Source: Segatella copri
Lineage (GTDB): Bacteria; Bacteroidota; Bacteroidia; Bacteroidales; Bacteroidaceae
Assembly: GCF_026015625.1 (NCBI RefSeq)
Contig: NZ_JAPDVG010000001.1
Coordinates: 3,400,501-3,464,500 of the forward strand
Length of the DNA: 64,000 nucleotides
Direction of reading: 5' to 3'
Shown here piece by piece: positions 56,221-63,950 of this stretch (positions are counted from its first letter, which is position 1; each line of letters begins with the position of its first letter). Under the pieces are notes generated by a model. It ran no database searches. It was not told where the DNA came from and saw only the letters and a program-made list of their open reading frames with translations. The position numbers and the translations under genes are program-made.

Positions 56221-57081
56221 GTGTTTAAAAAGTTTCTGAATAAGTTGTGTGTTTATACAATTACAGACCAAGATGTATGCGGAGGTCCCCCTGTGGATTA
56301 TGCCTTCAGTTCTCATCAATGGATCCGCAAGACTTGCGGCAAGGATATCCGCTTTTTCTGGGACGACAGCGCCTGGATCGTGCAGAACGCCATAGGAAGC
56401 CAGAATTGGAACGAATACGCAACTCATATACAAAATCACGGGAATCTAGGGAAAATATATCCGAAAAACAAATACGGAGTGGAAGGCGACACTCCTTCTT
56501 TCCTACATGTAACCCCAAATGGATTAAACGATCCGACCGTATGTAGCCAGGTAGGTTGGGGTGGCTATTTCCGATGGGGACTGTCACCAGACAGTCTGAC
56601 AACATGCTACACAAATGCAGATCCGGCAGTCAGATGCATATCGGAGAAATATGAAAAATACTTCTATCCCGCAATATTCGCCAACTTCATGGCACGTATG
56701 GATTGGGCTGCATACGGCAAAGGAAACCGTAACCCGATAGTCATCGTAAATGGTGAAAAGGGATTGAACCCGATTATAATTGAACCAGAAACAGAAGAGG
56801 AACTCCAATTAAACGCTTCAAAATCTGTGGATCCGGATAAAGATAAACTGACATTCCACTGGTGGATATTGCCGGAAGCGGGTACTTACACCTCAACGGT
56901 AAGTATCAGAGAGGCAGACAAAGCTAATGCCATTCTACGTATCCCCCAGGATGCAGCAGGAAAAGAACTGCATATAATCTGTGAAGTGACAGACAATGGG
57001 ACTCCGGCGCTGACCAGTTACAGAAGGGTCATCATCCGCCCAAAACTTGGCGAGACATTCAACCTTTCTGGGCAGCGATAA
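56221..57081 (+). pseudogene. DUF1593-type hydrolase, N-terminally truncated
   Basis: The open frame of about 286 residues begins inside the family: NKLCVYTITDQDVCGG corresponds to an inner strand of DUF1593 (nucleoside-hydrolase-like fold). RFFWDDSAWIVQNAIGSQNW, GVEGDTPSFLHVTPNGLNDP and WGGYFRWGLSPDS follow. A C-terminal beta-sandwich (about 190-286, LQLNASKSVDPDKDKLTFHWWILPEAGTY) is PKD/Sde182-like. There is no signal peptide or start region, and an IS1380 end remnant abuts it. It is presumably inactive. Related proteins act on plant cell-wall material and are secreted. Confidence 0.8.
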
Positions 57082-57159
57082 ACATAACTATAAAGGCAAT
57101 GTTATCAGAAAAAGATAATTCAGTAATTGATATTTAACATATAACAAATGAGACGTTTA

Positions 57160-57216
57160 CAAATAGGTTTGATGGTGTATCATTTTCATTATAATGTTGG
57201 CTATCAAACCTATTTG
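57160..57216 (+). terminator. Hairpin after the DUF1593 fragment
   Basis: CAAATAGGTTTGAT (57160-57173) pairs with 57203-57216 (14 bp) around a loop of about 29 bases. No T-run follows, so it may be a structural repeat. Confidence 0.5.
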
Positions 57217-57237
57217 GTACTTCTCACAAAGTATTTG

Positions 57238-57280
57238 TTATACCACGCAAAGTCTTTTTCAGCCTTTTCTGTTACTTTTG
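57238..57280 (+). promoter_or_regulatory. Operator-promoter of the secreted protein/esterase unit
   Basis: TTATACCACGCAAAG (57238-57252), one base different from the xusA site, precedes TACTTTTG (57273-57280) by exactly 20 bases. The leader to ATG 57354 is about 75 bases. Confidence 0.7.
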
Positions 57281-57353
57281 CAAGCGGAAATGAGAAACAT
57301 TTCTCGTTCCACGAATGAACAATTATTATCAATAAACTTAAAATTAAAAGCGT

Positions 57354-58401
57354 ATGAAAAAATTTACTTTTGTATTGGCAGCAATGTTTGCTTTTGCAAC
57401 ATTGGGTAATGCCGCTGAAACTGAAGAAACAGTTTATTTCGGTGGTGCAGCAAGCTGGGCATTCAAGAAGTTTGCAGACATTAATGGTCCTTTACCTTTG
57501 AGTGTAACAGCAACAGAAGATTGGAATGAAGTTACTTTGACAGACAAGGCTTCTATCTCTACTTCAGATTATAAAGCGATTAAGGTTTACTATTCTGATC
57601 TTACACAGGTTGGTGACAACAAGATGCAACTTGTCATTGGTGTTAAGGCTCCAGGCTATGGTAAGGACAACTGGGATTTGGATCCTGCTGATTATGTAGA
57701 CGTTGATCCTGCAAAGGAGAGCGTAGAATTGGAACTTGGCGATAAATATGATGGCAAGTCTATTGACAAGTTGACATTGGCTTAAGAAAGTAGGTGCTTC
57801 TATCACTATTAATAAGGTGGTATTTGTGAAGCAGAATGGTGATGAGGAAATTCAGAGTACCTCTGCAAGTGGAGAGGTAAAGCAGGTAACTGCTACTCCT
57901 TGGTTTGAGTTCACTCAGTGGAATTTGCAGTATCTTTGTGACAAGACTTGCACATTGTTGACCTATACAAAGTCTGCTGAGGAGTCTCAGAAATATGTTA
58001 TCGAGTTCGCTGAGCCTACTAAGGATGCATTGCAGTGGTTGCCGATGGCTGTTACTGCTGGTGACGATGAGGTCCCTGCTTATATCGGCATTCCTGTTGG
58101 AAGTGAGAAAGCTGAACTTGAACTCAATAGTGAAATTGAGTTTACAAAGGATCAAGCTCCTGTAGAGTGGACTTCTATTAAGTCTATTGCTCTTCAGAGC
58201 AATTGTGCTGCTGGCGCTACTCAGACCGTAAAGATTAAGAGTGCAAAGCGTATCATCACTAATACTACCACAGGTATTTCTAAGGTAGAGAATCTGAAGG
58301 TTGCCCAGGATGGCAAGTGCTTCAACCTCGCTGGTCAGCAGGTAGGTAAGGGTTACAAGGGCATTGTGATCAAGAATGGTAAAAAGATGGTTATCAAGTA
58401 A
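57354..58401 (+). pseudogene. Secreted beta-rich protein, frameshifted
   Basis: The first frame (57354-57785) encodes a signal (about 1-21, LGNAA) and EETVYFGGAASWAFKKFADI, and ends at a TAA after SIDKLTLA. A shift of one base at about 57779-57781 restores a frame that reads LKKVGASITINKVVFVKQNGDEE and runs to 58401. That part ends in the tail FNLAGQQVGKGYKGIVIKNGKKMVIK. One base too many (GG for G) explains the break. The intact protein would be about 348 residues with two beta-sandwich-like parts and the shared C-terminal domain. It is promoter-proximal in a unit with a locus operator and may have bound xylan. The family is not recognised. Confidence 0.8.
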
Positions 58402-58404
58402 TAG

Positions 58405-59862
58405 ATGAGACGTTTTACAATGCTCGCATCTCTCCTCATGGTTCTGTGCCTACAAATGGCGGCACAGACCTGGGAAGATGTAAAAGTGGGGACTTCTACT
58501 CGCAAGACCCTCACTTATGTACCAAAGAATGTAGAGAAATCACCAGCTCTGGTGATTTCTCTTCATGGTATGAATCAGGACCCTGGGTTTCAGCAGAATC
58601 AGACGCAATGGAACGCGCTGGCTGATACCGAGGGTTTTATTGTTACCTATCCGCTGGGTAATAACAAGATGTGGGACACTAACGGTACTTCTGATGTGAA
58701 GTTTGTGGAGACTGTCATCCAAGAAATGATAAAACAGCACCATGTGGACAAGAACCGCATCTATCTCTCGGGTTTCTCTATGGGTAGCTGGCTGGGTTAC
58801 CACTGCCTGGAAACGCTTGGCGATAAGATTGCTGCCTTCGGACCAGTGAGCGGTGTGGACATCGGTAAGCAGCCTAGAGCTAACCGCATGGTGCCTATCA
58901 TGCATATTCACGGAACCGCTGATGATGTGTTCAAATATACGGGCGATCCTTATCACATGGCTGGCGGTTATCCTAGCATTGAGGAATATGTAAAGAAGTG
59001 GGCTGCCTACGAGGGTTGCGATGTAAGCAATCCGCAGGTAATCCGTCCTTATCCTTCCGGCAGAAAAACTGCCAGTGCTACCCGTACTATCTATAATAAT
59101 GTGAACGATGATGTAGAAGTGAACCTTATCTCCATTGACGGTAAGGGACATTGGCATTCCAATGAACCTAACGGGGTAAATTCTACCCAGGAACTGTGGA
59201 ACTTCTTCAAGCATCATCAGTTGAACCAGCATCCGGTACCTGTGGAAAACCGCAACTATTTCATCCGTTACGAGAGTACTGTGGGCGAGAACCTCTGGGA
59301 CCGTCAGGCTGTCTACACCTTGCCAAAGGCTTTGGAAAAGGGTGCTAAGTATACGCTGACCATGAAGATGAGAACTTCAGCAGATTGCGCTGAACTGGGA
59401 TTCTGGCCTATCTGGAATGCAAGTGCCAACAAGAACCAGTGGGGTGGAAGCGATGATGTGCAGTATCTGGCAGCCTATTCTGTAGAGGCTGGCGACTGGA
59501 AAACGCTGACCTGGAATTTCACAGCCAACTTCACCTTGGATACCTTCCAGTTTGTATTTGGCAAATATGGTGGTACACTCGATATTGACGACATGGTGTT
59601 GGTGAAGGAAGGAACATCAGAGAATCTGATAGCCAACTCCGATTTCTCAGCCCGCAATATTCAGGGCTGGAGCACCAACTGGAAAGGTCCAAGCTATTTT
59701 CTTGCCAACGAAGCCAATGCATCAACAGGCATCGAGAAGCCAGCTGTGGCAACCATGATGAAATCAGCGGATAAGGCATACTACACTCTTCAAGGTGTGA
59801 AGGTTCTTCGCCCTACCAAGGGTATTTATATCCATGGTGGTAAGAAAATCGTGATTAAATAA
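58405..59862 (+). CDS. CE1-type carbohydrate esterase with CBM and C-terminal sorting-like domain
   Basis: The 485-residue secreted protein (signal ends QMAAQ, about 22) begins with an alpha/beta-hydrolase esterase domain (about 25-270). This shows LVISLHGMNQDPG, the nucleophile elbow YLSGFSMGSWLGYH (GFSMG Ser), IHGTADDVF (Asp) and GKGHWHSN (His), consistent with feruloyl or acetyl-xylan esterases. A CBM (about 285-420) follows, with FWPIWNASANKNQWGGSDDVQYLA and LTWNFTANFTLDTFQFVFGKYGG. It is nearly the same module as in the GH10 enzyme. The C-terminus is YYTLQGVKVLRPTKGIYIHGGKKIVIK-like. It starts three bases after the preceding frame stops, so translation may be coupled. It removes xylan side groups in support of GH10. 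Confidence 0.88.
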   Translation: MRRFTMLASLLMVLCLQMAAQTWEDVKVGTSTRKTLTYVPKNVEKSPALVISLHGMNQDPGFQQNQTQWNALADTEGFIVTYPLGNNKMWDTNGTSDVKFVETVIQEMIKQHHVDKNRIYLSGFSMGSWLGYHCLETLGDKIAAFGPVSGVDIGKQPRANRMVPIMHIHGTADDVFKYTGDPYHMAGGYPSIEEYVKKWAAYEGCDVSNPQVIRPYPSGRKTASATRTIYNNVNDDVEVNLISIDGKGHWHSNEPNGVNSTQELWNFFKHHQLNQHPVPVENRNYFIRYESTVGENLWDRQAVYTLPKALEKGAKYTLTMKMRTSADCAELGFWPIWNASANKNQWGGSDDVQYLAAYSVEAGDWKTLTWNFTANFTLDTFQFVFGKYGGTLDIDDMVLVKEGTSENLIANSDFSARNIQGWSTNWKGPSYFLANEANASTGIEKPAVATMMKSADKAYYTLQGVKVLRPTKGIYIHGGKKIVIK

Positions 59863-59896
59863 CAAACAGAAGTTTCGCATGTGGTTCAAGTACGGG

Positions 59897-60024
59897 CTGA
59901 AGGCCCAAAAGCTCCAGAAGCAGCACGCCCTGAAGGCCCAAAAGCTCCAGAAGCAGCACGCCCTGAAGGCCCAAAAGCTCCAGAAGCAGCACGCCCTGAA
60001 AGGGCAGAAGCTCCTAGCCCAGGG
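59897..60024. repeat. 33-bp tandem repeats leading into a palindromic array
   Basis: Three full 33-bp units start at 59897, 59930 and 59963, followed by a partial unit at 59996. The unit contains CTGAAGGCCCAAAAGCTCC. The array then runs into GCCCTGAAAGGGCAGAAGC and the left arm of a large inverted repeat. It is cut at 60024 by the IS1182 element. Translation of this DNA gives low-complexity peptide and is not regarded as a gene. Confidence 0.85.
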
Positions 60025-61789
60025 AGGGCACTGAAAAAGGTACCCAATTTTAAGTTGCATAGCTTGTTTTTGAACTTTAATTCTTGTCCAAGACGCATTT
60101 CATCTTTTAAAAGTGAAATACTTTTTTGGACAGGAATATAGTCTCAAACAGCTTTCTATAGCGTTTCTGGCGTTTAATTCGGCAATATATAGAGAAATCT
60201 ACTTCCCCCCTTATGCATTTTGCATCAATTTGATGATTCTCTTCACATTTGCAGCGAAAATAGTCAAAGCTCCCTGCATTTCCATGCACGACAAACCGTA
60301 TGACAGGGCTCTGTCATATCCTAAGACATTCTTAAGTTCGGAGTTTTTGGCTTCTATCTTGTATCGTTTCCTCTGAAGATTTATAAACTCTTCTGTTTTT
60401 TGATATTCGATTTGCTCCAACTGTTCATCCGATTTGATGGTAACCGCATATGTTTTTGTCTTGGCTCCTTCCTTGTAGCAACCTTCACGTAATGGACAGA
60501 CCTTGCATTTGTCCACATCAAAATAATAGGTAATGCTGGAGTTTCTGTGACGCTTGTCATTTTTGCGATAATTCATCTCTTTCCATTTCGCCAGATGCCC
60601 TGCTGGGCAGACGTACAGATCTGCATCCTTGTTGTATTCAAAAGGGAGTTTGTTTGTTCGATTACCGTCAATTACAGAGCTTAAACGAGCAGAGAGGCGC
60701 ATATTGTTTTCCTTTGCCATTTTGAGATTCTCCTTGCTGGAATATGCCTTATCTGCTACTATGGAATCAACTTCCATTCCTGCTTCCTCTGTCTTTTTTA
60801 TCAATTCTGGCAATTGCTGTCCATCACCCTTCTCGCCGGAGGTGACGGTAGCTGCGGTGATAATTCTCTCATCGCTCATAGCTATATGCGTCTTATAGCC
60901 AAAGAATGAAGAATGCGCTGTTTTATGTCCTGTACGGGCATCTGCATCTTTTGATATTACGCCTCGGGTCTCTGCGTCTGAAATGGTTTCTTTCAGCATA
61001 TTGAGACGCTCCTTGACTGCAGGCATATTGGCAGTTGCAGCATCAGCTTCCACCGTAGCAACTATCGTTTTGGCTGCAGTCATGATAGAAGAATACTTCT
61101 TTTCTTTTGGAAGCTCAGGCAATTCCATGCTGTCATCCACAGAATTAACGACCTTGATTACGGCCTTGCAATAATACTCCAAACTCTTTGCTGCACTGAT
61201 AGGGTTGGAACGAGAATGCGTATGGGTTGCATCAACAATGATGGTTCTAGACTTGAGGACACCTGCTTCTATAGCAATAGAAACAGTCTTCTTGATAAGA
61301 AGATCCAACAGGTCCATATCCTTCAGACGAAGTCGACGGAATTTGGTCAAGGAACTAGGATTAATCAGATTAGTCTCCTCAGGAGTTAATCCCAAGAAGT
61401 ACTTAAACGACATATCATAGCGAGTACGTTCAACAACATCAACATCCGATATGTCATAGATTACCTTTAAAAGAAGATACTTAAACATACGGATAGGACT
61501 CTCTGCTGTACGACCATTGTCATGACAATACTTGTCCTGCAATTCCTGGTATACGAAACGAAAGTCCACCAGGTCAGTAATCTGGCGGAGCAGGTTGTCT
61601 TTTGGGATAATCAAGTCATACAAACTTGAATAATCACTGAATGATATGGTCTGTTGTTGCTCTAGCATAATCCTTGTATTTTTCTACAAAGATACAAAAA
61701 ATATTGCACATATGCAACTTTTGGGTACACTATTTCAAAGATCGAATGTTAAACTAACATAACCCATGAAGGGACTTTTTCAGTGCCCT
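60025..61789 (-). mobile_element. IS1182-family insertion sequence
   Basis: The 1765-bp element has inverted ends AGGGCACTGAAAAAG (60025-60039) and the complement at 61775-61789. Direct copies of CCCAGGG (60018-60024 and 61790-61796) flank it. Removing it with one copy restores an unbroken palindrome CCCAGGGCATCGCCCTGGG. The transposase gene is intact. Confidence 0.9.
60211..61668 (-). CDS. IS1182-family transposase
   Basis: The 485-residue DDE transposase has an N-terminal DUF772-type region (FVYQELQDKYCHDNGRTAESP, IRMFKYLLLKVIYDISDVDVVERTRYD). The catalytic core has TIIVDATHTHSRSNP (first Asp), GYKTHIAMSD, DSIVADKAYSSKENLK (second Asp) and a C-terminal KRYKIEAKNSELKNVLGYDRA (Glu region). 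A cysteine cluster CKVCPLREGC, typical for the family, lies near residue 395. The frame is complete. Confidence 0.95.
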   Translation of the reverse strand: MLEQQQTISFSDYSSLYDLIIPKDNLLRQITDLVDFRFVYQELQDKYCHDNGRTAESPIRMFKYLLLKVIYDISDVDVVERTRYDMSFKYFLGLTPEETNLINPSSLTKFRRLRLKDMDLLDLLIKKTVSIAIEAGVLKSRTIIVDATHTHSRSNPISAAKSLEYYCKAVIKVVNSVDDSMELPELPKEKKYSSIMTAAKTIVATVEADAATANMPAVKERLNMLKETISDAETRGVISKDADARTGHKTAHSSFFGYKTHIAMSDERIITAATVTSGEKGDGQQLPELIKKTEEAGMEVDSIVADKAYSSKENLKMAKENNMRLSARLSSVIDGNRTNKLPFEYNKDADLYVCPAGHLAKWKEMNYRKNDKRHRNSSITYYFDVDKCKVCPLREGCYKEGAKTKTYAVTIKSDEQLEQIEYQKTEEFINLQRKRYKIEAKNSELKNVLGYDRALSYGLSCMEMQGALTIFAANVKRIIKLMQNA

Positions 61790-61958
61790 CCCAGGGCATC
61801 GCCCTGGGTATAATGGCAATCAGTAAGGCGCCCTGTAAGGGCAAAAGCTTTATATTTTGTCTGGAGTTTTAAAGCTTTTGCCCTTACAGGGCGCCAGGTT
61901 TGCGTCCGTAATTACCCAGGGCGATGCCCTGGGCTAGGAGCTTCTGCCCTTTCAGGGC
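61790..61958. repeat. Large composite palindrome interrupted by IS1182
   Basis: The centre is a perfect 26-bp stem (61827-61852 with 61870-61895; GGCGCCCTGTAAGGGC at its base). It is flanked by two smaller palindromes that are inverted copies of each other (61790-61808 and 61915-61933, CCCAGGG with CCCTGGG). The outer right arm (to 61958) is complementary to 59993-60024 on the far side of the IS. No gene lies here. It resembles a clustered palindromic intergenic element. Confidence 0.85.
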
Positions 61959-62020
61959 ATATGGGGCTTACTTGCGAAACTTGAGTAATAAACAATTATA
62001 AATTTTTTAAACTGAACGAA

Positions 62021-63637
62021 ATGAAGAAATTTTTAACTTTAGTGGCAGCTGCATTGATGGCAGTTGGTGTTAACGCTCAGACAGAGGATGTGATTAAGGT
62101 CTCATCAGGTAATTCAGATTGGGGACAGATGTTTGTCAATGACGGCGTGGCGTTTGAATGGCCTGGTAGAACATTTGAGTCTACTGACAAGTTGACTGCT
62201 AAGGCTTTGTATGCAGGCTGTAACTTGAAAGATAGTGAGGACAAAGATTTGACATATGCTCGTGAGAGTGGTTCTGTCCAGACTTACACTATCGAGTTTG
62301 GTGCTACCCCTACTGTTAAATTGCAAATCTGTGTCAATTGTATTATTCCCAATCAGTATGGCGGTGGTCATAGTACCATGAAATTCAAGCCTTTGACCAT
62401 AGTGGACAATAAGGCTAGTTTTACTGTGTCAAAGGAAGATTGTAGTTTTACTGGCTGGTCATTTAAAAAAGTAGTGGAAGGCGAGACCGAGAAGTATATT
62501 GAAGACAAGGAGTATAAAAATGAGCCTCAAGATGTTACCAGTATAGTTCTTCAAGCTTGTGATGCGAATGCCACATATCCCGCTGTTATTAATATCAAAA
62601 GTATCAAGCGTGTAACTACAACAGCTACCGACATTCCTCGTTATACTTTAGATTTGGCTAATCTTGATTTCTCTACGGAAAATGCAAAAGCCATTGGTGG
62701 TTGGGGTAAAGGTTTTCATTCTGAAATCAAAGATGGCGTTGATGTTATTACCTTTACCAAGCAGGAACAGCCTCATGAGGTGCAGGTAGATTTCGAAAAT
62801 GTTTATCCTAAGGGTGCTAAGATTCAGTTAACAATGGTAGCAAAGGGGTCAGTTGCAGGCTCCATCAATGCAGTTTTGCAGAATCCAGATAACTATCATG
62901 AATGTAGCAATTACGAGGATATCAATTTGGCTACCGACGATTTTAAGTCCATCGAAAAGACATTTACTTGTTCTGGTGATAACGCTAGGCGTCTCTTGCT
63001 CAATGTGGGCAATTATGATGGCGAGATCGATATCAAGAGTGTGAAGATTGTGGCTTTAGATGTTCCTGAGGAGACTGTTACCATTTCTTCTTCTGGCTAT
63101 TCTACATATGCAGCTTATTATCCTGTAGATTATAGTAAACTTGATGATTTGAAGGCATATACGGTAATACTCAATGCAGAGAAGACCGGAATCGTGATGA
63201 ATGAAGTTAAGTGCGTTGTCCCTGCTGGTGTCGCTGTCTTGCTGAAGGGTAAGGCTGATACTGATTATGCTTTGACAAAGGCTGAAGGTTGGCAGAATGT
63301 AACTTCTGACTTGAAGATGTCGGATGGTACAATTACTTCTACTGACAAAAAAACAGTCTATGGCTTGGCAACCGTTGATGGTCAGGATGGTTTTTATAGG
63401 GCATCCAAAGGTAAAACAATCCCGGTTAAGTGTGCTTATCTCGAAGTTGAAAACTCTGCTAGTTCGGCAAAATGCTTTAGCTTAGGAGATCATTCTGGTT
63501 CTACTACCGGTATCACTTCTGTAAAGAATGAGGCTGCTGGCAACAATGCACCAATGTATAATCTTGCAGGTCAGCTTGTGGATAAGGGTTACAAGGGTAT
63601 TGTAATCAAGAATGGCAAAAAGATTGTTTTGAAGTAA
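62021..63637 (+). CDS. Secreted multi-domain beta protein with C-terminal sorting-like domain
   Basis: The 538-residue protein has a signal (VNAQ, residue 20). A first beta-sandwich (about 22-200) has VSSGNSDWGQMFVNDGVAFEWPG. A second sandwich of CBM-like type (about 205-345) has YTLDLANLDFSTENAKAIGGWG and PHEVQVDFENVYPKGAKIQLTM. A region with STYAAYYPVDYSKLDDLKAYTV and VPAGVAVLLKGK (about 350-480) recurs in Prevotella surface proteins. The tail is MYNLAGQLVDKGYKGIVIKNGKK. No catalytic motif is seen. It may bind glycans like the frameshifted protein at 57354. The palindromic array upstream leaves no clear promoter. Confidence 0.7.
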   Translation: MKKFLTLVAAALMAVGVNAQTEDVIKVSSGNSDWGQMFVNDGVAFEWPGRTFESTDKLTAKALYAGCNLKDSEDKDLTYARESGSVQTYTIEFGATPTVKLQICVNCIIPNQYGGGHSTMKFKPLTIVDNKASFTVSKEDCSFTGWSFKKVVEGETEKYIEDKEYKNEPQDVTSIVLQACDANATYPAVINIKSIKRVTTTATDIPRYTLDLANLDFSTENAKAIGGWGKGFHSEIKDGVDVITFTKQEQPHEVQVDFENVYPKGAKIQLTMVAKGSVAGSINAVLQNPDNYHECSNYEDINLATDDFKSIEKTFTCSGDNARRLLLNVGNYDGEIDIKSVKIVALDVPEETVTISSSGYSTYAAYYPVDYSKLDDLKAYTVILNAEKTGIVMNEVKCVVPAGVAVLLKGKADTDYALTKAEGWQNVTSDLKMSDGTITSTDKKTVYGLATVDGQDGFYRASKGKTIPVKCAYLEVENSASSAKCFSLGDHSGSTTGITSVKNEAAGNNAPMYNLAGQLVDKGYKGIVIKNGKKIVLK

Positions 63638-63693
63638 TAGCAACGCTTTCTTAATATGATCAATTGGAATACGAACTTTTTAAAAAAGAAATA

Positions 63694-63864
63694 ATGAAGA
63701 AATACATCAAACCATCTATGGATATTGTTAAGTTGGAGAATGTGAGTCTGTTGGCTGCCTCTGGCTCTGGCAATGAAGTGAATACAACATTGAGTGATGA
63801 AACTCCAGGTGATGTTTCATTCCATTCTCGTAAATTCGGCCTCTGGGACGGCGCTGAAGAGTAA
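63694..63864 (+). CDS. Short peptide of the MKKYIKP...LLAAS type
   Basis: The 56-residue product starts at 63694 (MKKYIKPSMDIVKLENVSLLAAS), continues with a Gly/Ser/Asp/Glu-rich stretch (GSGNEVNTTLSDETPGDVS) and ends FGLWDGAEE. An in-frame ATG 30 bases upstream is less likely. Short genes with this N-terminus recur in Prevotella-type genomes as I remember them. The conserved first half and variable second half resemble a precursor peptide, but no modification enzyme is seen here. A terminator follows. Confidence 0.6.
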   Translation: MKKYIKPSMDIVKLENVSLLAASGSGNEVNTTLSDETPGDVSFHSRKFGLWDGAEE

Positions 63865-63907
63865 CGAATTAATCTATATAATATAAATATTAAACAAATG
63901 GTATAAA

Positions 63908-63950
63908 AAATCCCAGAATCGCTCTGCCAAGCGGTTCTGGGATTTATTAT
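63908..63950 (+). terminator. Terminator after the short peptide gene
   Basis: AAATCCCAGAATCGCT (63908-63923) pairs with 63930-63945 (16 bp, one wobble) around a 6-base loop, with A-run before and T-rich sequence after. Confidence 0.85.

Noticed and set aside
57777..57790. Programmed +1 frameshift in the secreted protein gene
   Set aside because: The site GCT TAA G lacks a slippery pairing for the P-site tRNA and no stimulatory element is obvious. An extra G is the simpler explanation.
59897..59995. Possible CRISPR array
   Set aside because: The 33-bp units are directly adjacent with no spacers, and no cas genes are nearby.
59881..60141. Open frame encoding repeated GPKAPEAARPE units
   Set aside because: It is the translation of 33-bp intergenic repeats and crosses the IS1182 border. 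The reverse frames are open as well, and no start signals are seen.
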